49,335 nt of DNA from positions 1 through 49,335 of the forward strand of contig NZ_JAFEIF010000064.1 in the NCBI RefSeq assembly GCF_017848645.1, given 5' to 3'. Below are positions 1 through 8,097 of this stretch, one piece after another. Position 1 is the stretch's first letter; every line of letters starts with the position of its first letter. The notes below the pieces were generated by a model. The model worked only from the letters and a program-made list of their open reading frames with translations. It made no database searches and was not told the origin of the DNA. This stretch comes from Limnohabitans sp. (GTDB lineage: Bacteria; Pseudomonadota; Gammaproteobacteria; Burkholderiales; Burkholderiaceae_C). Both the position numbers and the translations under genes were made by a program.

Positions 1-78
1 GGGGCTGAAATTTCAAAATACGAAAAGAAAATCGGGCAAATCGTGAAGCGGGGCAACAGGGCCCCTCTGACGACGTGA
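1..78 (+). CDS. C-terminal end of an unidentified protein (truncated by window edge)
   Basis: Frame 1 is open from the first base and stops with TGA at 76-78. It encodes 25 residues, beginning GAEISKYEKK and ending NRAPLTT. The piece is lysine-rich and polar with no recognisable motif. It reads in the same direction as the small gene at 167, with about 90 bp between them. It may be chance: a 25-codon open stretch at a window edge is weak evidence, and no function is proposed. Confidence 0.3.
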   Translation, partial: GAEISKYEKKIGQIVKRGNRAPLTT

Positions 79-124
79 GTATTTCAGCAGCCTGTTAAGG
101 GAACCGGGAATCTGGGAACGCATG

Positions 125-152
125 AATCTATATTAACTATTTTGTATATAAA
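125..152 (+). promoter_or_regulatory. AT-rich stretch, probable promoter of the 167-442 gene
   Basis: Only three of these 28 bases are G or C, in otherwise GC-rich DNA. It contains TATATT (129-134) and TATATA (145-150), either of which could be a -10 element. It lies directly before an AGGA ribosome-binding site (156-159) and the ATG at 167. It could also be an easily melted DNA region, given the DnaA boxes about 450 bp downstream. No convincing -35 was identified. Confidence 0.4.
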
Positions 153-166
153 CACAGGACCGCACC

Positions 167-442
167 ATGAGACTTCACGATTGCACGTTCACCGACCAGA
201 ACACACCACGAACCGCCGCTTCGATCACTGTCCGATTACTTGACCTCGAAACCCAGATTCAAAGCCTGATGGTCGAGCACCATGAGACAACCGGGGCGCT
301 GGCGCTGGCAGTCAACGACCTACGCACTGTCCGGGGTCGCCTTGCCCATGCTGCCAGCTTCAGCGGGTCGAACGATCCACGAATCCCGCAAGCCGTGCCC
401 GGGATACCCTTTGGCATGGAACCACCAGCAAGGCCACGATGA
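167..442 (+). CDS. small hypothetical protein, 91 aa
   Basis: No family is recognised. The start is supported by AGGA seven bases upstream. Residues about 18-60 look helical and heptad-like (SITVRLLDLETQIQSL onward), possibly a short coiled coil. The C-terminal third is rich in Pro and Gly (VPGIPFGMEPPARPR) and probably disordered. No signal peptide or membrane segment is present. The gene stands alone between a truncated frame and a gap with DnaA boxes, which fits an accessory or mobile remnant rather than a core locus. Function unknown; that it is a real gene is likely but not certain. Confidence 0.5.
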   Translation: MRLHDCTFTDQNTPRTAASITVRLLDLETQIQSLMVEHHETTGALALAVNDLRTVRGRLAHAASFSGSNDPRIPQAVPGIPFGMEPPARPR

Positions 443-602
443 CCACTGAAGCCAAGACCCTAGACCGCACCACAAATGGCCTCAAACGCCCGGTTAGGCG
501 GGTTCTTGGTGCATTGAATCGCGGGTCCTTTGGCTGAGATGGTCGAGGGTGGGGAATTTGCGACCTCGCCCGTTTAGAAAATACCTGCCCCCCATAAAAG
601 GG

Positions 603-641
603 TTATCCAGTTATCCACACCCAGAAACAAAGTTATCCACA
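603..641 (+). other. DnaA-box cluster (two perfect TTATCCACA boxes plus one degenerate)
   Basis: TTATCCACA occurs at 611-619 and again at 633-641, both on the plus strand, with starts exactly 22 bp (about two helical turns) apart. TTATCCAGT at 603-611 is a 7-of-9 match abutting the first. The nonamer is the textbook high-affinity DnaA site. No dnaA, rpmH, parAB or complete rep gene lies in the window, so this is not shown to be an origin. It may be a plasmid-type origin remnant, a DnaA-titrating or regulatory site, or coincidence. Confidence 0.6.
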
Positions 642-759
642 GGCCAAGGCACTGCTTCAGCTTATGTTGGTAAGGATGTTGGTAATTTAGAAAAGAACCT
701 CTGGAACCCGCATGAAATAAGGACGTTCTACGGACACCGCTTCCGCCAAGACACCACAA

Positions 760-785
760 AAAACGCCCCTCTTCAGGGGCGTTTT
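760..785 (-). terminator. rho-independent terminator of the Gfo/Idh/MocA gene
   Basis: AAAACGCCCCT (760-770) and AGGGGCGTTTT (775-785) form an 11-bp perfect stem around a CTTC loop. Read on the minus strand, the hairpin is followed by a T-run, and it lies 16 bp beyond the stop codon at 802. The shape is that of an efficient intrinsic terminator. It may act bidirectionally, because the plus strand also has a short T-run in the stem. Confidence 0.82.
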
Positions 786-801
786 GCATGGGGCAAACCT
801 T

Positions 802-1767
802 TCAGTGCTTGCCCACCAGCATGGCTTCCACCAACTCCTGCACTGCCAAGGCTTCTTCGGCTGTGGCCAGTTTGTGCGGCTGGCCGCGCAACCACAAATC
901 CACTTCACTCAACTGACGCTGCAGGGCGCTGGTGCGCGGGTCTTCGGTGCGCCAGTCCAAGGCCTCCACCCAAGGGCCGCCGTCTGAGCGCCAAAGTTGG
1001 TAAAACTCCCTGAACTGGTGGTTCGTGCGGCTGCCGCGCACCGTGACTTCTTGGCGGTCGGGCTGCTGGCCTCCGGTGGTGGCCATGACGGTGACGGGTT
1101 TGCCGTCGGCGGTGGTCAAGCGGGCCAGCATGTCCAGCTCGCACAGTGCTCTGTCTTGCGGGTAGCGCGGCAAGGCCTGCTGCAAAGTCAGCGGGCCCAA
1201 AAAGCGTCCGGCCAAAAACAGGAAATGCGAGATCACTTCGCGGGTGTAGCCCCCCTCCTCGCGCAAGCGCAGCCAATCGGCGTCTTTTTGCCAGGCGCGG
1301 GGCCAAGCGGGGTAGTTCACCACGATGTCGATGCCCAACAGCTCACCCGTTTCGCCCGCCACGATGGCGCGGCTCAGCTCTTCAAAGCCGCGCGACGCGG
1401 CCTGAGTGAAGTTGACCACGCCCGGTAAACGCGCTTGACGCAGTTGAGCAACCAGATCCCGGCTTTGCGCGTTGTCGGTACCCAGAGGTTTTTCCATGAA
1501 CACGCCCTGCCCGGCCGCTGCGGCCTGCAAGGCGTAGGTTTTGCGCGGGCCAGGCGGGCAGGCCAGGTAGACCACATCGGCCCCAGCCATGGCGGCCTGC
1601 GCGTTGGGCGCAACGGTCACACCAGGAGCCATCTCCAGCGTTTTGCTCACGGATGCAGGCGATGGATCCCAAACGCCGCAGACTTCGAAGGCGGGATGCT
1701 GCAAAGCGTTTTCCAGCATGCGCCGGCCCATGATGCCCAACCCGATGATGGCCATTTTGTGTGTCAT
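802..1767 (-). CDS. Gfo/Idh/MocA family NAD(P)-dependent oxidoreductase, 321 aa
   Basis: The N-terminus carries a Rossmann nucleotide-binding motif (IIGLGIMGRR, residues about 7-16). Near residue 92 is the family EKP motif (FMEKPLGT), whose lysine is a catalytic and cofactor contact. A mid-protein EVISHFLFLAGRFLG segment sits where the family places its catalytic His. Length is normal for the family, which oxidises or reduces sugars, inositols and similar hydroxyl compounds in the cytoplasm. The start has AGGAG upstream. The gene is divergent from the M20 carboxypeptidase gene and followed by a strong terminator, so it is probably monocistronic. The substrate cannot be deduced. Confidence 0.9.
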   Translation of the reverse strand: MTHKMAIIGLGIMGRRMLENALQHPAFEVCGVWDPSPASVSKTLEMAPGVTVAPNAQAAMAGADVVYLACPPGPRKTYALQAAAAGQGVFMEKPLGTDNAQSRDLVAQLRQARLPGVVNFTQAASRGFEELSRAIVAGETGELLGIDIVVNYPAWPRAWQKDADWLRLREEGGYTREVISHFLFLAGRFLGPLTLQQALPRYPQDRALCELDMLARLTTADGKPVTVMATTGGQQPDRQEVTVRGSRTNHQFREFYQLWRSDGGPWVEALDWRTEDPRTSALQRQLSEVDLWLRGQPHKLATAEEALAVQELVEAMLVGKH

Positions 1768-1938
1768 GTGATTCTCCTGTGGGTGGCAAGCTTAGCAAGG
1801 CTGCGGCACATGCGTGTCGCCTTTGCAATCTCCCATTCAATGAAAGCACGCTTGAGCTGTTGCTGTCGCGAATGGTGCAGACTGGTGCCATCCAAAGACG
1901 TTAAATGACCCTGTTCACTTATCACAGAGGAGATCGTC

Positions 1939-3264
1939 ATGTTGCTTTCGCATTGGGTTCGCCGTTCAAACCGTCAAGCGACCCAGCTGCTGTTGGCCGC
2001 CAGCTGCTGCGCTGCAGCACTGATGCCAGCTTGGGCTCAGAACCCAACAGACCCAGCCAAGAGCCGTGTTCAAACGATGGCCCAGTCTCAAACGCCCGCC
2101 TTGCTGGACACCCTCAAAACCTTGGTCTCCATCGAGTCGGGCAGCCGGGATCTGGAAGGTCTTGAAAAAATCAGCCAGTTGATTGGGCAGCGATTGCAGC
2201 AATTGGGCATGGAGGTCAAGACCATTCCCACGCAGGCCCCGGACTTCCACCCTCAGCTCAAAGGTGCCAAGCTGGGTTCGGTGGTGATGGGGACCAAAAA
2301 AGGCAAGGGCCAAAAGAAAGTCCTGTTGATCGCGCACATGGACACTGTCTATTTGAAGGGCATGGTGGCCAAACAACCTTTCCGCATCGATGGCAACCGG
2401 GCTTATGGCTTGGCCATTTCTGACGACAAAGGGGGCGTGGCCTTGATTTTGCACACCGTCCAGATGCTGCAGGATTTGGGTTTTGACGATTACGCCGAAC
2501 TCGCTGTGGCCATCAACGGTGACGAAGAAGTCGGCTCTGCGGGCTCCAGCGCCTTGCTGGTTCGGTTGGGTGAGGAATACGATGCGGTGATGTCATTTGA
2601 AGGCGGCGGTGTCGACAAAGACATGGTTCGCCTGGCCACCAGCAGCATTGCCATTGTGGAGATGAAAGTCACCGGAAAAGCTTCTCATGCCGGCGCCAAC
2701 CCCGAAGGCGGGCGCAATGCGGTCTACGAATTGGCGCACCAAATGCTGAAGACCCGCAACTTTGGCGACCCTGCCAAGGGGCTCAAAATCAACTGGACCG
2801 TGGCCCGAGGTGGCGATGTCCGCAATGTGATTCCAGCTTCAGCCAGCGCCATTGCCGATGTGCGATCGCTGTCCAACAAGGACCTGGATTTGATGGAGGC
2901 CAGCCTGAAAGAAGCCGTCAAGGACAAGTTGATCCCAGACACCCAAATTGATTTGAGTTTTTACAGAAGCCGCCCGGCCTTTGAAGCCACTCAAGCTTCT
3001 CGAGTCATGGCTCAGCATGCCTTGGGCATTTTTCAGGAAATCGGCCAAAGCCTGTTGGTTCAAGAACGTGCCACAGGAGGAGGCACAGATGCCGCGTTTG
3101 CCGGGCTGCGCCCCAAAGGGGGTGTTCTGGAGAGTTTTGGACTGCGCGGCTTTGGAGCCCACTCGAACGACGACGAGTACATTTTCATCGACTCGATCGC
3201 GCCACGGCTGTATTTGTCCACACGCATGGTGATGGATGTGGGCAGTGGCAAAGTCAAATGGTAA
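1939..3264 (+). CDS. M20 family metallopeptidase, glutamate carboxypeptidase (CPG2)-like, exported
   Basis: A 441-residue zinc peptidase with an N-terminal signal peptide: Arg residues, then a hydrophobic LLLAASCCAAALMPAWA core with likely cleavage after AWA near residue 33. The M20 metal motifs are present: HMD at 133-135, SDDKGG at 161-166 and GDEE with the catalytic Glu pair at 196-197. A dimerisation insert is followed by the C-terminal GGGTDAAF and GAHS metal segments. Known relatives cleave C-terminal Glu from folates or peptides in the periplasm. AGAGGAG precedes the ATG. A Bug-type receptor gene follows about 70 bp downstream in the same direction, so hydrolysis outside the inner membrane and capture of a product may be linked (inference). 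Confidence 0.92.
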   Translation: MLLSHWVRRSNRQATQLLLAASCCAAALMPAWAQNPTDPAKSRVQTMAQSQTPALLDTLKTLVSIESGSRDLEGLEKISQLIGQRLQQLGMEVKTIPTQAPDFHPQLKGAKLGSVVMGTKKGKGQKKVLLIAHMDTVYLKGMVAKQPFRIDGNRAYGLAISDDKGGVALILHTVQMLQDLGFDDYAELAVAINGDEEVGSAGSSALLVRLGEEYDAVMSFEGGGVDKDMVRLATSSIAIVEMKVTGKASHAGANPEGGRNAVYELAHQMLKTRNFGDPAKGLKINWTVARGGDVRNVIPASASAIADVRSLSNKDLDLMEASLKEAVKDKLIPDTQIDLSFYRSRPAFEATQASRVMAQHALGIFQEIGQSLLVQERATGGGTDAAFAGLRPKGGVLESFGLRGFGAHSNDDEYIFIDSIAPRLYLSTRMVMDVGSGKVKW

Positions 3265-3334
3265 AAAGCACCCGAATGTTGAATCCGTAAGGCCCCGAGC
3301 CCTCCACACCGACTTTTTGATGGGAATAAACACC

Positions 3335-4312
3335 ATGCCACGTCATTTGATCTTTTCTGCTTTGTGGGCCCTCGCCAGCCTGCTGGCGCCTCTGTCTGAA
3401 GCTTCCGCGCAGGACTTCCCACCCAAAAAAACCATCAGCATGGTCGTGGGTTTTGTACCCGGCGGGGCAGCCGACACGGGTGCCCGCATCATCGCCAAAA
3501 AACTGGGTGAGAACCTGGGGGTTGCCGTCACGGTTGAAAACAAAGCCGGTGCCGGCGGCAACATTGCCCACCAATACACGGCCACAGGCCTCGCGGACGG
3601 CAGTGTGCTCCTGTTCGGCTCGGTCGGCCCGCTCAGCATTGCCCCCAACATGATGAAGCTGCCCTACGACCCGGTGAAAGACCTGGCCCCACTGACCATG
3701 GCCGTGAATTTTCCCAACGTGCTGGTGGTGCACCCTGGCACGGGCATCAAGACGTTCGCCGAGTTCATCGCCGCCGCCAAAAAAGACCCCGGCAAGCTCG
3801 ATTTCGCATCCACCGGCCCTGGCTCTGCCTCGCACCTGGCCGGGGAGTTGCTCAACGACATGGCCAAAATCGACACGCTGCATGTGCCCTACAAAGGCGG
3901 TGCAGCGGCCCTGCAGGACTTGCTGGGTGGTCGCGTGGCCGCTTGGTATGCCACTTTTGCCACGGCAGCGCCTCACATCGAGGCAGGCAAAGTGATTCCT
4001 CTGGCCAGCACCGGCACTCAGCGTTTGGGGGGCTTGCCCCAGGTTCCGACCATCGCCGAGTCGGGCTACCCAGGCTTCAGCGCCACCAACTGGTATGCCT
4101 TTGTCGCCTCCTCCAAGGTTCCCGCCCCCATTCTGGACCGCTGGAACGTGGAGTTGGTCAAAGTTTTGTCGGCCCCCGATGTGGTGGAGCAGTTGAACAA
4201 GCACGGCCTGGTGCCCATGCCTGGCTCGCGTGAGGATCTGGCCCGTTACATGGCCAAGGAAACCGCCACTTGGGGCCGCATCATTCGGGAACGAAAAATA
4301 GTGAGCCAGTAA
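3335..4312 (+). CDS. Bug/TctC family tripartite tricarboxylate receptor protein
   Basis: A 325-residue periplasmic binding protein. The chosen ATG gives a clean signal peptide (MPRHLIFSALWALASLLAP, cleavage near SAQ|DFP). In-frame upstream starts at 3236 and 3320 would put a polar leader before it. Family hallmarks are the first-strand loop VGFVPGGAADTGAR, the VENKAGAGGN loop and the VPYKGGAAALQDLLGG segment, which clamp carboxylate ligands through ordered water. No tctA/tctB permease genes are nearby; orphan receptors of this kind are common in Burkholderiales. Position after the M20 carboxypeptidase suggests co-transcription and a carboxylated or amino-acid-like ligand (inference). Confidence 0.93.
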   Translation: MPRHLIFSALWALASLLAPLSEASAQDFPPKKTISMVVGFVPGGAADTGARIIAKKLGENLGVAVTVENKAGAGGNIAHQYTATGLADGSVLLFGSVGPLSIAPNMMKLPYDPVKDLAPLTMAVNFPNVLVVHPGTGIKTFAEFIAAAKKDPGKLDFASTGPGSASHLAGELLNDMAKIDTLHVPYKGGAAALQDLLGGRVAAWYATFATAAPHIEAGKVIPLASTGTQRLGGLPQVPTIAESGYPGFSATNWYAFVASSKVPAPILDRWNVELVKVLSAPDVVEQLNKHGLVPMPGSREDLARYMAKETATWGRIIRERKIVSQ

Positions 4313-4333
4313 AGCGCATTGGCAAACACCACA

Positions 4334-4373
4334 AATGACCCGGGCTTATGTCATTCCAATAATTCGATAAAAT
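4334..4373 (+). promoter_or_regulatory. candidate promoter and operator of the MarR-like gene
   Basis: The inverted repeat AATGAC (4334-4339) / GTCATT (4350-4355), separated by 10 bp, sits where the -35 region would be. The -10-like TAAAAT (4368-4373) ends seven bases before the ATG at 4381. There is no Shine-Dalgarno sequence. This arrangement fits an autorepressed, leaderless transcript, but it rests on pattern only. Confidence 0.4.
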
Positions 4374-4380
4374 CGTCACT

Positions 4381-4749
4381 ATGGAAAAAAACCAAAGCCC
4401 TTTTGCTTCAGCTTATCTGCGATTTTTGCAGTTGGCCAAGGTGGTCCAAGCCTTGCCCGACGGCCAGGAAATGGACGCCAACGAGTCGGCTTTGCTGCAA
4501 TCGGTGGTGTTGCGCTGGTACGAAAACGAGCCCATGACCGTGCGCGAGGCCATTGGTTTGGCTCAACTGGGCTCGCCCGCCACCTTGCACAAGCGCATCA
4601 CGCGCCTGCGCGAAAAAGACATGCTCAGCACTTTGAACCAGGAAGGTGACCGACGCGCCAAATTCCTGATCCCCACCCAGCGCACGCTGGACTACTTCCA
4701 GCATCTGGGCCAATCCATGCAGCAGGCTCACCAAAGCCCGACCGCATGA
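4381..4749 (+). CDS. MarR-like winged-helix transcriptional regulator, 122 aa
   Basis: Residues about 35-95 read as a MarR-type winged helix: an Ala/Leu-rich helix, then MTVREAIGLAQLGSPATLHKRITRLREKDML, which fits the helix-turn-helix, followed by a QEGDRRAKFLIPT wing. It is slightly shorter than typical MarR proteins (about 140 aa) and has truncated dimerisation helices. The stop codon overlaps the start of the next gene by four bases (ATGA), so the two are translationally coupled. A dyad upstream could be its own binding site. Its target is unknown, but the coupled membrane protein is the obvious candidate. Confidence 0.75.
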   Translation: MEKNQSPFASAYLRFLQLAKVVQALPDGQEMDANESALLQSVVLRWYENEPMTVREAIGLAQLGSPATLHKRITRLREKDMLSTLNQEGDRRAKFLIPTQRTLDYFQHLGQSMQQAHQSPTA

Positions 4750-5303
4750 GCACCTCCGTACGAAATGGCTTTGAAAAAACAGCGCTGACACTCATCAGCG
4801 CTGTTTTGTTTGTGGGATTCTTTCAACTCAACAAGTGGGCCTTTTCCATTTTCGAGTACAGCGAAGGCATCAGCTGGGTGTTTTTGCCAGCAGGCTTTCG
4901 GGTGATTTTGGTGCTGGTCATGGGCTTGCCGGGTGCCCTGGGATTGATGCTGGGCAGCTGGTTCATCGACCGGGAACTGTTCACGCAAAGCGGTGCCACA
5001 CTGGCGTTTTTGAACGGCGTGGTGGGGGGCTTGACACCTTGGCTGGTGTTGAAATACCTGACCTACCGTCAGTGGCTGAGTCCCCATCTGCAATCGCTGA
5101 ATGTGCTGCAGCTGCTGAACATGACCTTGATTTTTGCAGCAGCCAGCGCTTTGACGCACCAGCTGGTGTGGTTGCTGCTGGAGCGGCCGCACCTGAATAT
5201 TTGGGTGGACATCTGGCCCATGTTTGTGGGCAACGCCTTGGGGGCCTTGTTGATGCTCTACGGCTTCAAGTTTGTGCTCGACCGGGTGCGACGCAAAGCC
5301 TGA
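4746..5303 (+). CDS. integral membrane protein with MASE1-like features, 185 aa
   Basis: About five hydrophobic segments are visible: roughly residues 13-33, 45-70, 82-105, 123-148 and 155-178. The phrase EYSEGISWVFLPAGFRVILV resembles the N-terminal membrane-sensor domain MASE1, in which a W-x-PAG motif follows the first helix. Unlike most MASE1 proteins there is no attached kinase, GGDEF or EAL output domain; the protein stops after the membrane part with a basic tail (DRVRRKA). It is translated from a start overlapping the MarR-like gene. A sensor whose output is the MarR-like protein is possible; MASE1 membership is a resemblance, not proven. Confidence 0.7.
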   Translation: MSTSVRNGFEKTALTLISAVLFVGFFQLNKWAFSIFEYSEGISWVFLPAGFRVILVLVMGLPGALGLMLGSWFIDRELFTQSGATLAFLNGVVGGLTPWLVLKYLTYRQWLSPHLQSLNVLQLLNMTLIFAAASALTHQLVWLLLERPHLNIWVDIWPMFVGNALGALLMLYGFKFVLDRVRRKA

Positions 5304-5331
5304 CGCCCCCCCATCTATCGGCCCGTGCGCC

Positions 5332-6543
5332 TCACTTGCCTTCAGCCAAAAAAAGCGCCTGCAAATCACTTAAAAAATCAAAACCCCTGTCTGTCGGCCA
5401 AACCCGGTGCAGGTCTCGCCCGATCAAGCCCAGTTTTTCAGCATCCGCCAGACCTTTCTGGATGCTGGTCATGGCCAGGCCCGTGCGGTCCACGTAATCG
5501 GCCAAATCAAAACCACCGCGCAAACGCAGTGCGTTGAGCATGAACTCAAAGGGCAAGTCCTGGCGCGAGACCTCGGTGCTTTGCGTGACGGGCTCGCCCT
5601 GCATGGCCTGCTGCATGTACAGCGCGGGTTCACGGTAACGCACTTGCCGCAGCACGCGGTGTGCAAAACTGAGCTTGCTGTGCGCCCCGGCACCAATGCC
5701 CAAGTAGTCGCCAAACTGCCAGTAGTTCAGGTTGTGCGCGCAGGGGTGCCCCGGCTTGGCGTAGGCCGACACTTCGTACCTTTCCAAGCCCGCCAAGGCC
5801 GTCAGCTCGGTGATGCGGTCCATCATGTCGTACGCCAAATCGTCCTCGGGCAAGGCGGGCGGGAACTTGGCGAACACCGTATTGGGCTCGATCGTGAGGT
5901 GGTAGATCGAGATGTGCGGCGGCGCAAAGGCCAGCGCGGTCTGGATGTCTTGCGTCAAACCCTCGATCGTCTGGCCCGGCAAGGCATACATCAGGTCCAG
6001 GTTGAAGGTGTCGAACACTTGCGCCGCTTCGGTCACTGCGGCCAAGGCCTGGTCGCGGTTGTGCACACGGCCCAAGGCTTTCAGGTGCGCATTGTCAAAA
6101 CTTTGCACGCCAATCGACAAACGGGTGATGCCCGCTTGGCGGAAGGCCTTGAAGCGGTCTTTCTCGAAGGTGCCGGGGTTGGCTTCCATGGTGATTTCGG
6201 CGTCAGGCGCCAAGCGCACGCGGGCACGGATGCCACCCACCAATCGGTCAATCGCTTCGGGCGAAAACAGGCTGGGCGTGCCACCACCCAAAAACACGGT
6301 CTGGATGCTGCGGCCCCAGATCAGCGGCAAGCTGGCTTCCAGGTCGGCGAACAGTGCGTTGATGTAGGCGTCTTGCGTCGATACCGGGTCGGCGCCTTCG
6401 CGGAATTCGTGCGAATTGAAATCGCAATACGGGCACTTCTTGATGCACCAGGGCAGGTGCACATACAGCGACAAGGGCGGCAGGCTGCTCAGCTGCAACA
6501 CGCCTGGGCGCATGGCGTGCACCAGATCCATCGTGTCGCTCAT
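5332..6543 (-). CDS. hemW: radical SAM heme chaperone HemW
   Basis: 403 residues. The radical-SAM cysteine cluster is CIKKCPYC (C33, C37, C40), with the extra-cysteine CDFNSH context typical of HemW rather than HemN. It follows the family's LSLYVHLPWC lead. FLGGGTPSLF, EANPGTF and GVQSFD are further signature stretches. HemW binds heme and delivers it to respiratory proteins; older annotations call it oxygen-independent coproporphyrinogen III oxidase. The start at 6543 lies seven bases after the rdgB stop; an in-frame ATG at 6567 would overlap rdgB by 17 bp. Part of the rph-rdgB-hemW minus-strand operon. Confidence 0.93.
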   Translation of the reverse strand: MSDTMDLVHAMRPGVLQLSSLPPLSLYVHLPWCIKKCPYCDFNSHEFREGADPVSTQDAYINALFADLEASLPLIWGRSIQTVFLGGGTPSLFSPEAIDRLVGGIRARVRLAPDAEITMEANPGTFEKDRFKAFRQAGITRLSIGVQSFDNAHLKALGRVHNRDQALAAVTEAAQVFDTFNLDLMYALPGQTIEGLTQDIQTALAFAPPHISIYHLTIEPNTVFAKFPPALPEDDLAYDMMDRITELTALAGLERYEVSAYAKPGHPCAHNLNYWQFGDYLGIGAGAHSKLSFAHRVLRQVRYREPALYMQQAMQGEPVTQSTEVSRQDLPFEFMLNALRLRGGFDLADYVDRTGLAMTSIQKGLADAEKLGLIGRDLHRVWPTDRGFDFLSDLQALFLAEGK

Positions 6544-6550
6544 GGCTGGC

Positions 6551-7165
6551 TCACGCGGCAGAACCATCGAGCCAGCGCTCGCGCATCAGCGCCAGCATGG
6601 CTTGTGCGGCGCGGCCCCGGTGGCTGTGGGCGTTTTTGACCTCAGGCGGCAGCTCGGCAAAGGTCTTTCCGAACTCAGGCAAAAACATGACCGGATCGAA
6701 ACCAAAGCCGTTGCTGCCCCGGCGCTCAGGGGTGATCTGCACCACAACCCGGCCCACCGCAATCAGCGGCTCCGGGTCATCGGCGCTGCGCAGCGCCACC
6801 AAGGTGCTGACCATGGCGGCACGGCGGTTGGTGATGCCCTGCATTTGTTCCAGCAAGGCGCTTACATTGGTGTCGTCCCCCTTGGGATAGCCGAAGCGGG
6901 TGGCGTAGTAAGCCGTGTCCACACCCGGCTGGCCGCCAAAGGCGTCCACGCACAAACCCGCGTCGTCGGCCAGGGCGGGCAAGCCGCTCAGCTGCGCAGC
7001 GTGGCGCGCTTTAGCCAAAGCGTTTTCAACGAATGTCTTGAAGGGCTCTGCCGCCTCAGGGATGTTCAGCTCGGACTGGCGCACCAGCGTCATGCCCAGC
7101 GGCGCAAACAGGGTTTGCAACTCGGCCAGTTTGCCCGCGTTGTTGGAGGCCAGAACGATTTTCAT
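6551..7165 (-). CDS. rdgB: XTP/dITP diphosphatase RdgB (HAM1 family)
   Basis: A cytoplasmic house-cleaning pyrophosphatase that hydrolyses dITP, dXTP and ITP so that they are not incorporated into DNA or RNA. It opens with the family signature KIVLASNNAGKLAEL and continues with ADDAGLCVDAFGG (substrate loop), SARYA-equivalent TAYYATRFG and the C-terminal SHRGRAAQAM motif. The 204-residue length matches the family. It lies 12 bp after rph and just before hemW on the same strand, a conserved betaproteobacterial order. Confidence 0.95.
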   Translation of the reverse strand: MKIVLASNNAGKLAELQTLFAPLGMTLVRQSELNIPEAAEPFKTFVENALAKARHAAQLSGLPALADDAGLCVDAFGGQPGVDTAYYATRFGYPKGDDTNVSALLEQMQGITNRRAAMVSTLVALRSADDPEPLIAVGRVVVQITPERRGSNGFGFDPVMFLPEFGKTFAELPPEVKNAHSHRGRAAQAMLALMRERWLDGSAA

Positions 7166-7177
7166 GAACGGGCGGTG

Positions 7178-7936
7178 TCAGGCGCTGAAAGTCAAGGTGT
7201 GGGGGGCGTCGTGCGCCTGCTTTTGCAGCTGCACCAGCTGCGCAATGCCTTTTTCGGCCAGGGCCAACATGCGGTCCATCTCGGCACGGGTAAAGGCCAC
7301 ACCCTCGGCCGTGCCCTGCACTTCTACAAAGTTGCCCGCGCCGGTCATGACCACGTTCATGTCGGTGTCGCAGGCCGAGTCTTCGGGGTAATCCAAGTCC
7401 AGCAAGGCGGTGCCGTTTTTAAGGCCCACCGAGATCGCGGCCACGCGGTCGATGATGGGCGACTCGCTGAGTTTGCCGGTCTTCATCAACCAGTTCACGG
7501 CGTCTTGCGCCGCCACAAAAGCGCCCGTGATGCTGGCGGTGCGGGTGCCGCCGTCGGCCTGCAGCACATCGCAGTCGAGGTGGATGGTGCGCTCGCCCAG
7601 TTTTTTCAGATCAAACACGGCCCGCAGCGAGCGGCCAATCAAACGCTGGATTTCTTGTGTGCGGCCGCTTTGCTTGCCGCGTGCGGCTTCGCGGTCGCCC
7701 CGGGTGTGGGTGGCGCGGGGCAGCATGCCGTATTCGGCCGTGACCCAACCCTCGCCGCTGCCTTTTTTGTGGCCCGGCACCTTTTCTTCGACCGAAGCGG
7801 TGCACAGCACGCGGGTCTGACCAAACTCAATGAGCACCGAGCCTTCGGCGTGCACGGTGTAACCGCGGGTGATGCGCACAGGGCGCAGGGCGTCGGTAGT
7901 GCGACCGGTTCGGACGTGAGAAACAGGGGTGTTCAT
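7178..7936 (-). CDS. rph: ribonuclease PH
   Basis: A phosphorolytic 3'-5' exoribonuclease that trims tRNA 3' ends. The start [12 protein letters not shown] at 7936 gives 252 residues, close to the usual 238-245; the in-frame extension to 8083 lacks family sequence and is rejected. Characteristic stretches are [48 protein letters not shown] (RNA-binding Arg residues), [18 protein letters not shown] and [15 protein letters not shown]. First gene of the rph-rdgB-hemW operon and divergent from yicC across about 160 bp, which must hold both promoters. Confidence 0.96.
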   Translation of the reverse strand: MNTPVSHVRTGRTTDALRPVRITRGYTVHAEGSVLIEFGQTRVLCTASVEEKVPGHKKGSGEGWVTAEYGMLPRATHTRGDREAARGKQSGRTQEIQRLIGRSLRAVFDLKKLGERTIHLDCDVLQADGGTRTASITGAFVAAQDAVNWLMKTGKLSESPIIDRVAAISVGLKNGTALLDLDYPEDSACDTDMNVVMTGAGNFVEVQGTAEGVAFTRAEMDRMLALAEKGIAQLVQLQKQAHDAPHTLTFSA

Positions 7937-8097
7937 GGTGGCGCAAAAAGGGTGGTGACGGCCCTGCCCATTCAAGTGCAGACGGGGCGGGCCTGAGAGT
8001 TTGAGATAATGCCTCGTTTCATGCCAAGCCGTCAGGCCGGGCATTTGCAGCGTGTCATGGCCAATGGGGCCAGGCGCTGTCACAAGGAACTTGATCG

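Larger units (their letters stand above)
443..801. other. 359-bp gap without a supported gene
   Basis: No open frame here looks coding; the frames that cross it (for example 549-1013 on the plus strand) run into the antisense of the oxidoreductase gene. The gap holds a cluster of DnaA-box sequences at 603-641 and a strong hairpin terminator at 760-785 serving the minus-strand gene. A weak hairpin near 487-500 (CGCC/GGCG) could end the 167-442 transcript. Confidence 0.6.

Noticed and set aside
6416..7996. 526-residue plus-strand open frame across hemW, rdgB and rph
   Set aside because: Antisense of three well-supported genes, and its composition is typical of a GC-rich shadow frame.
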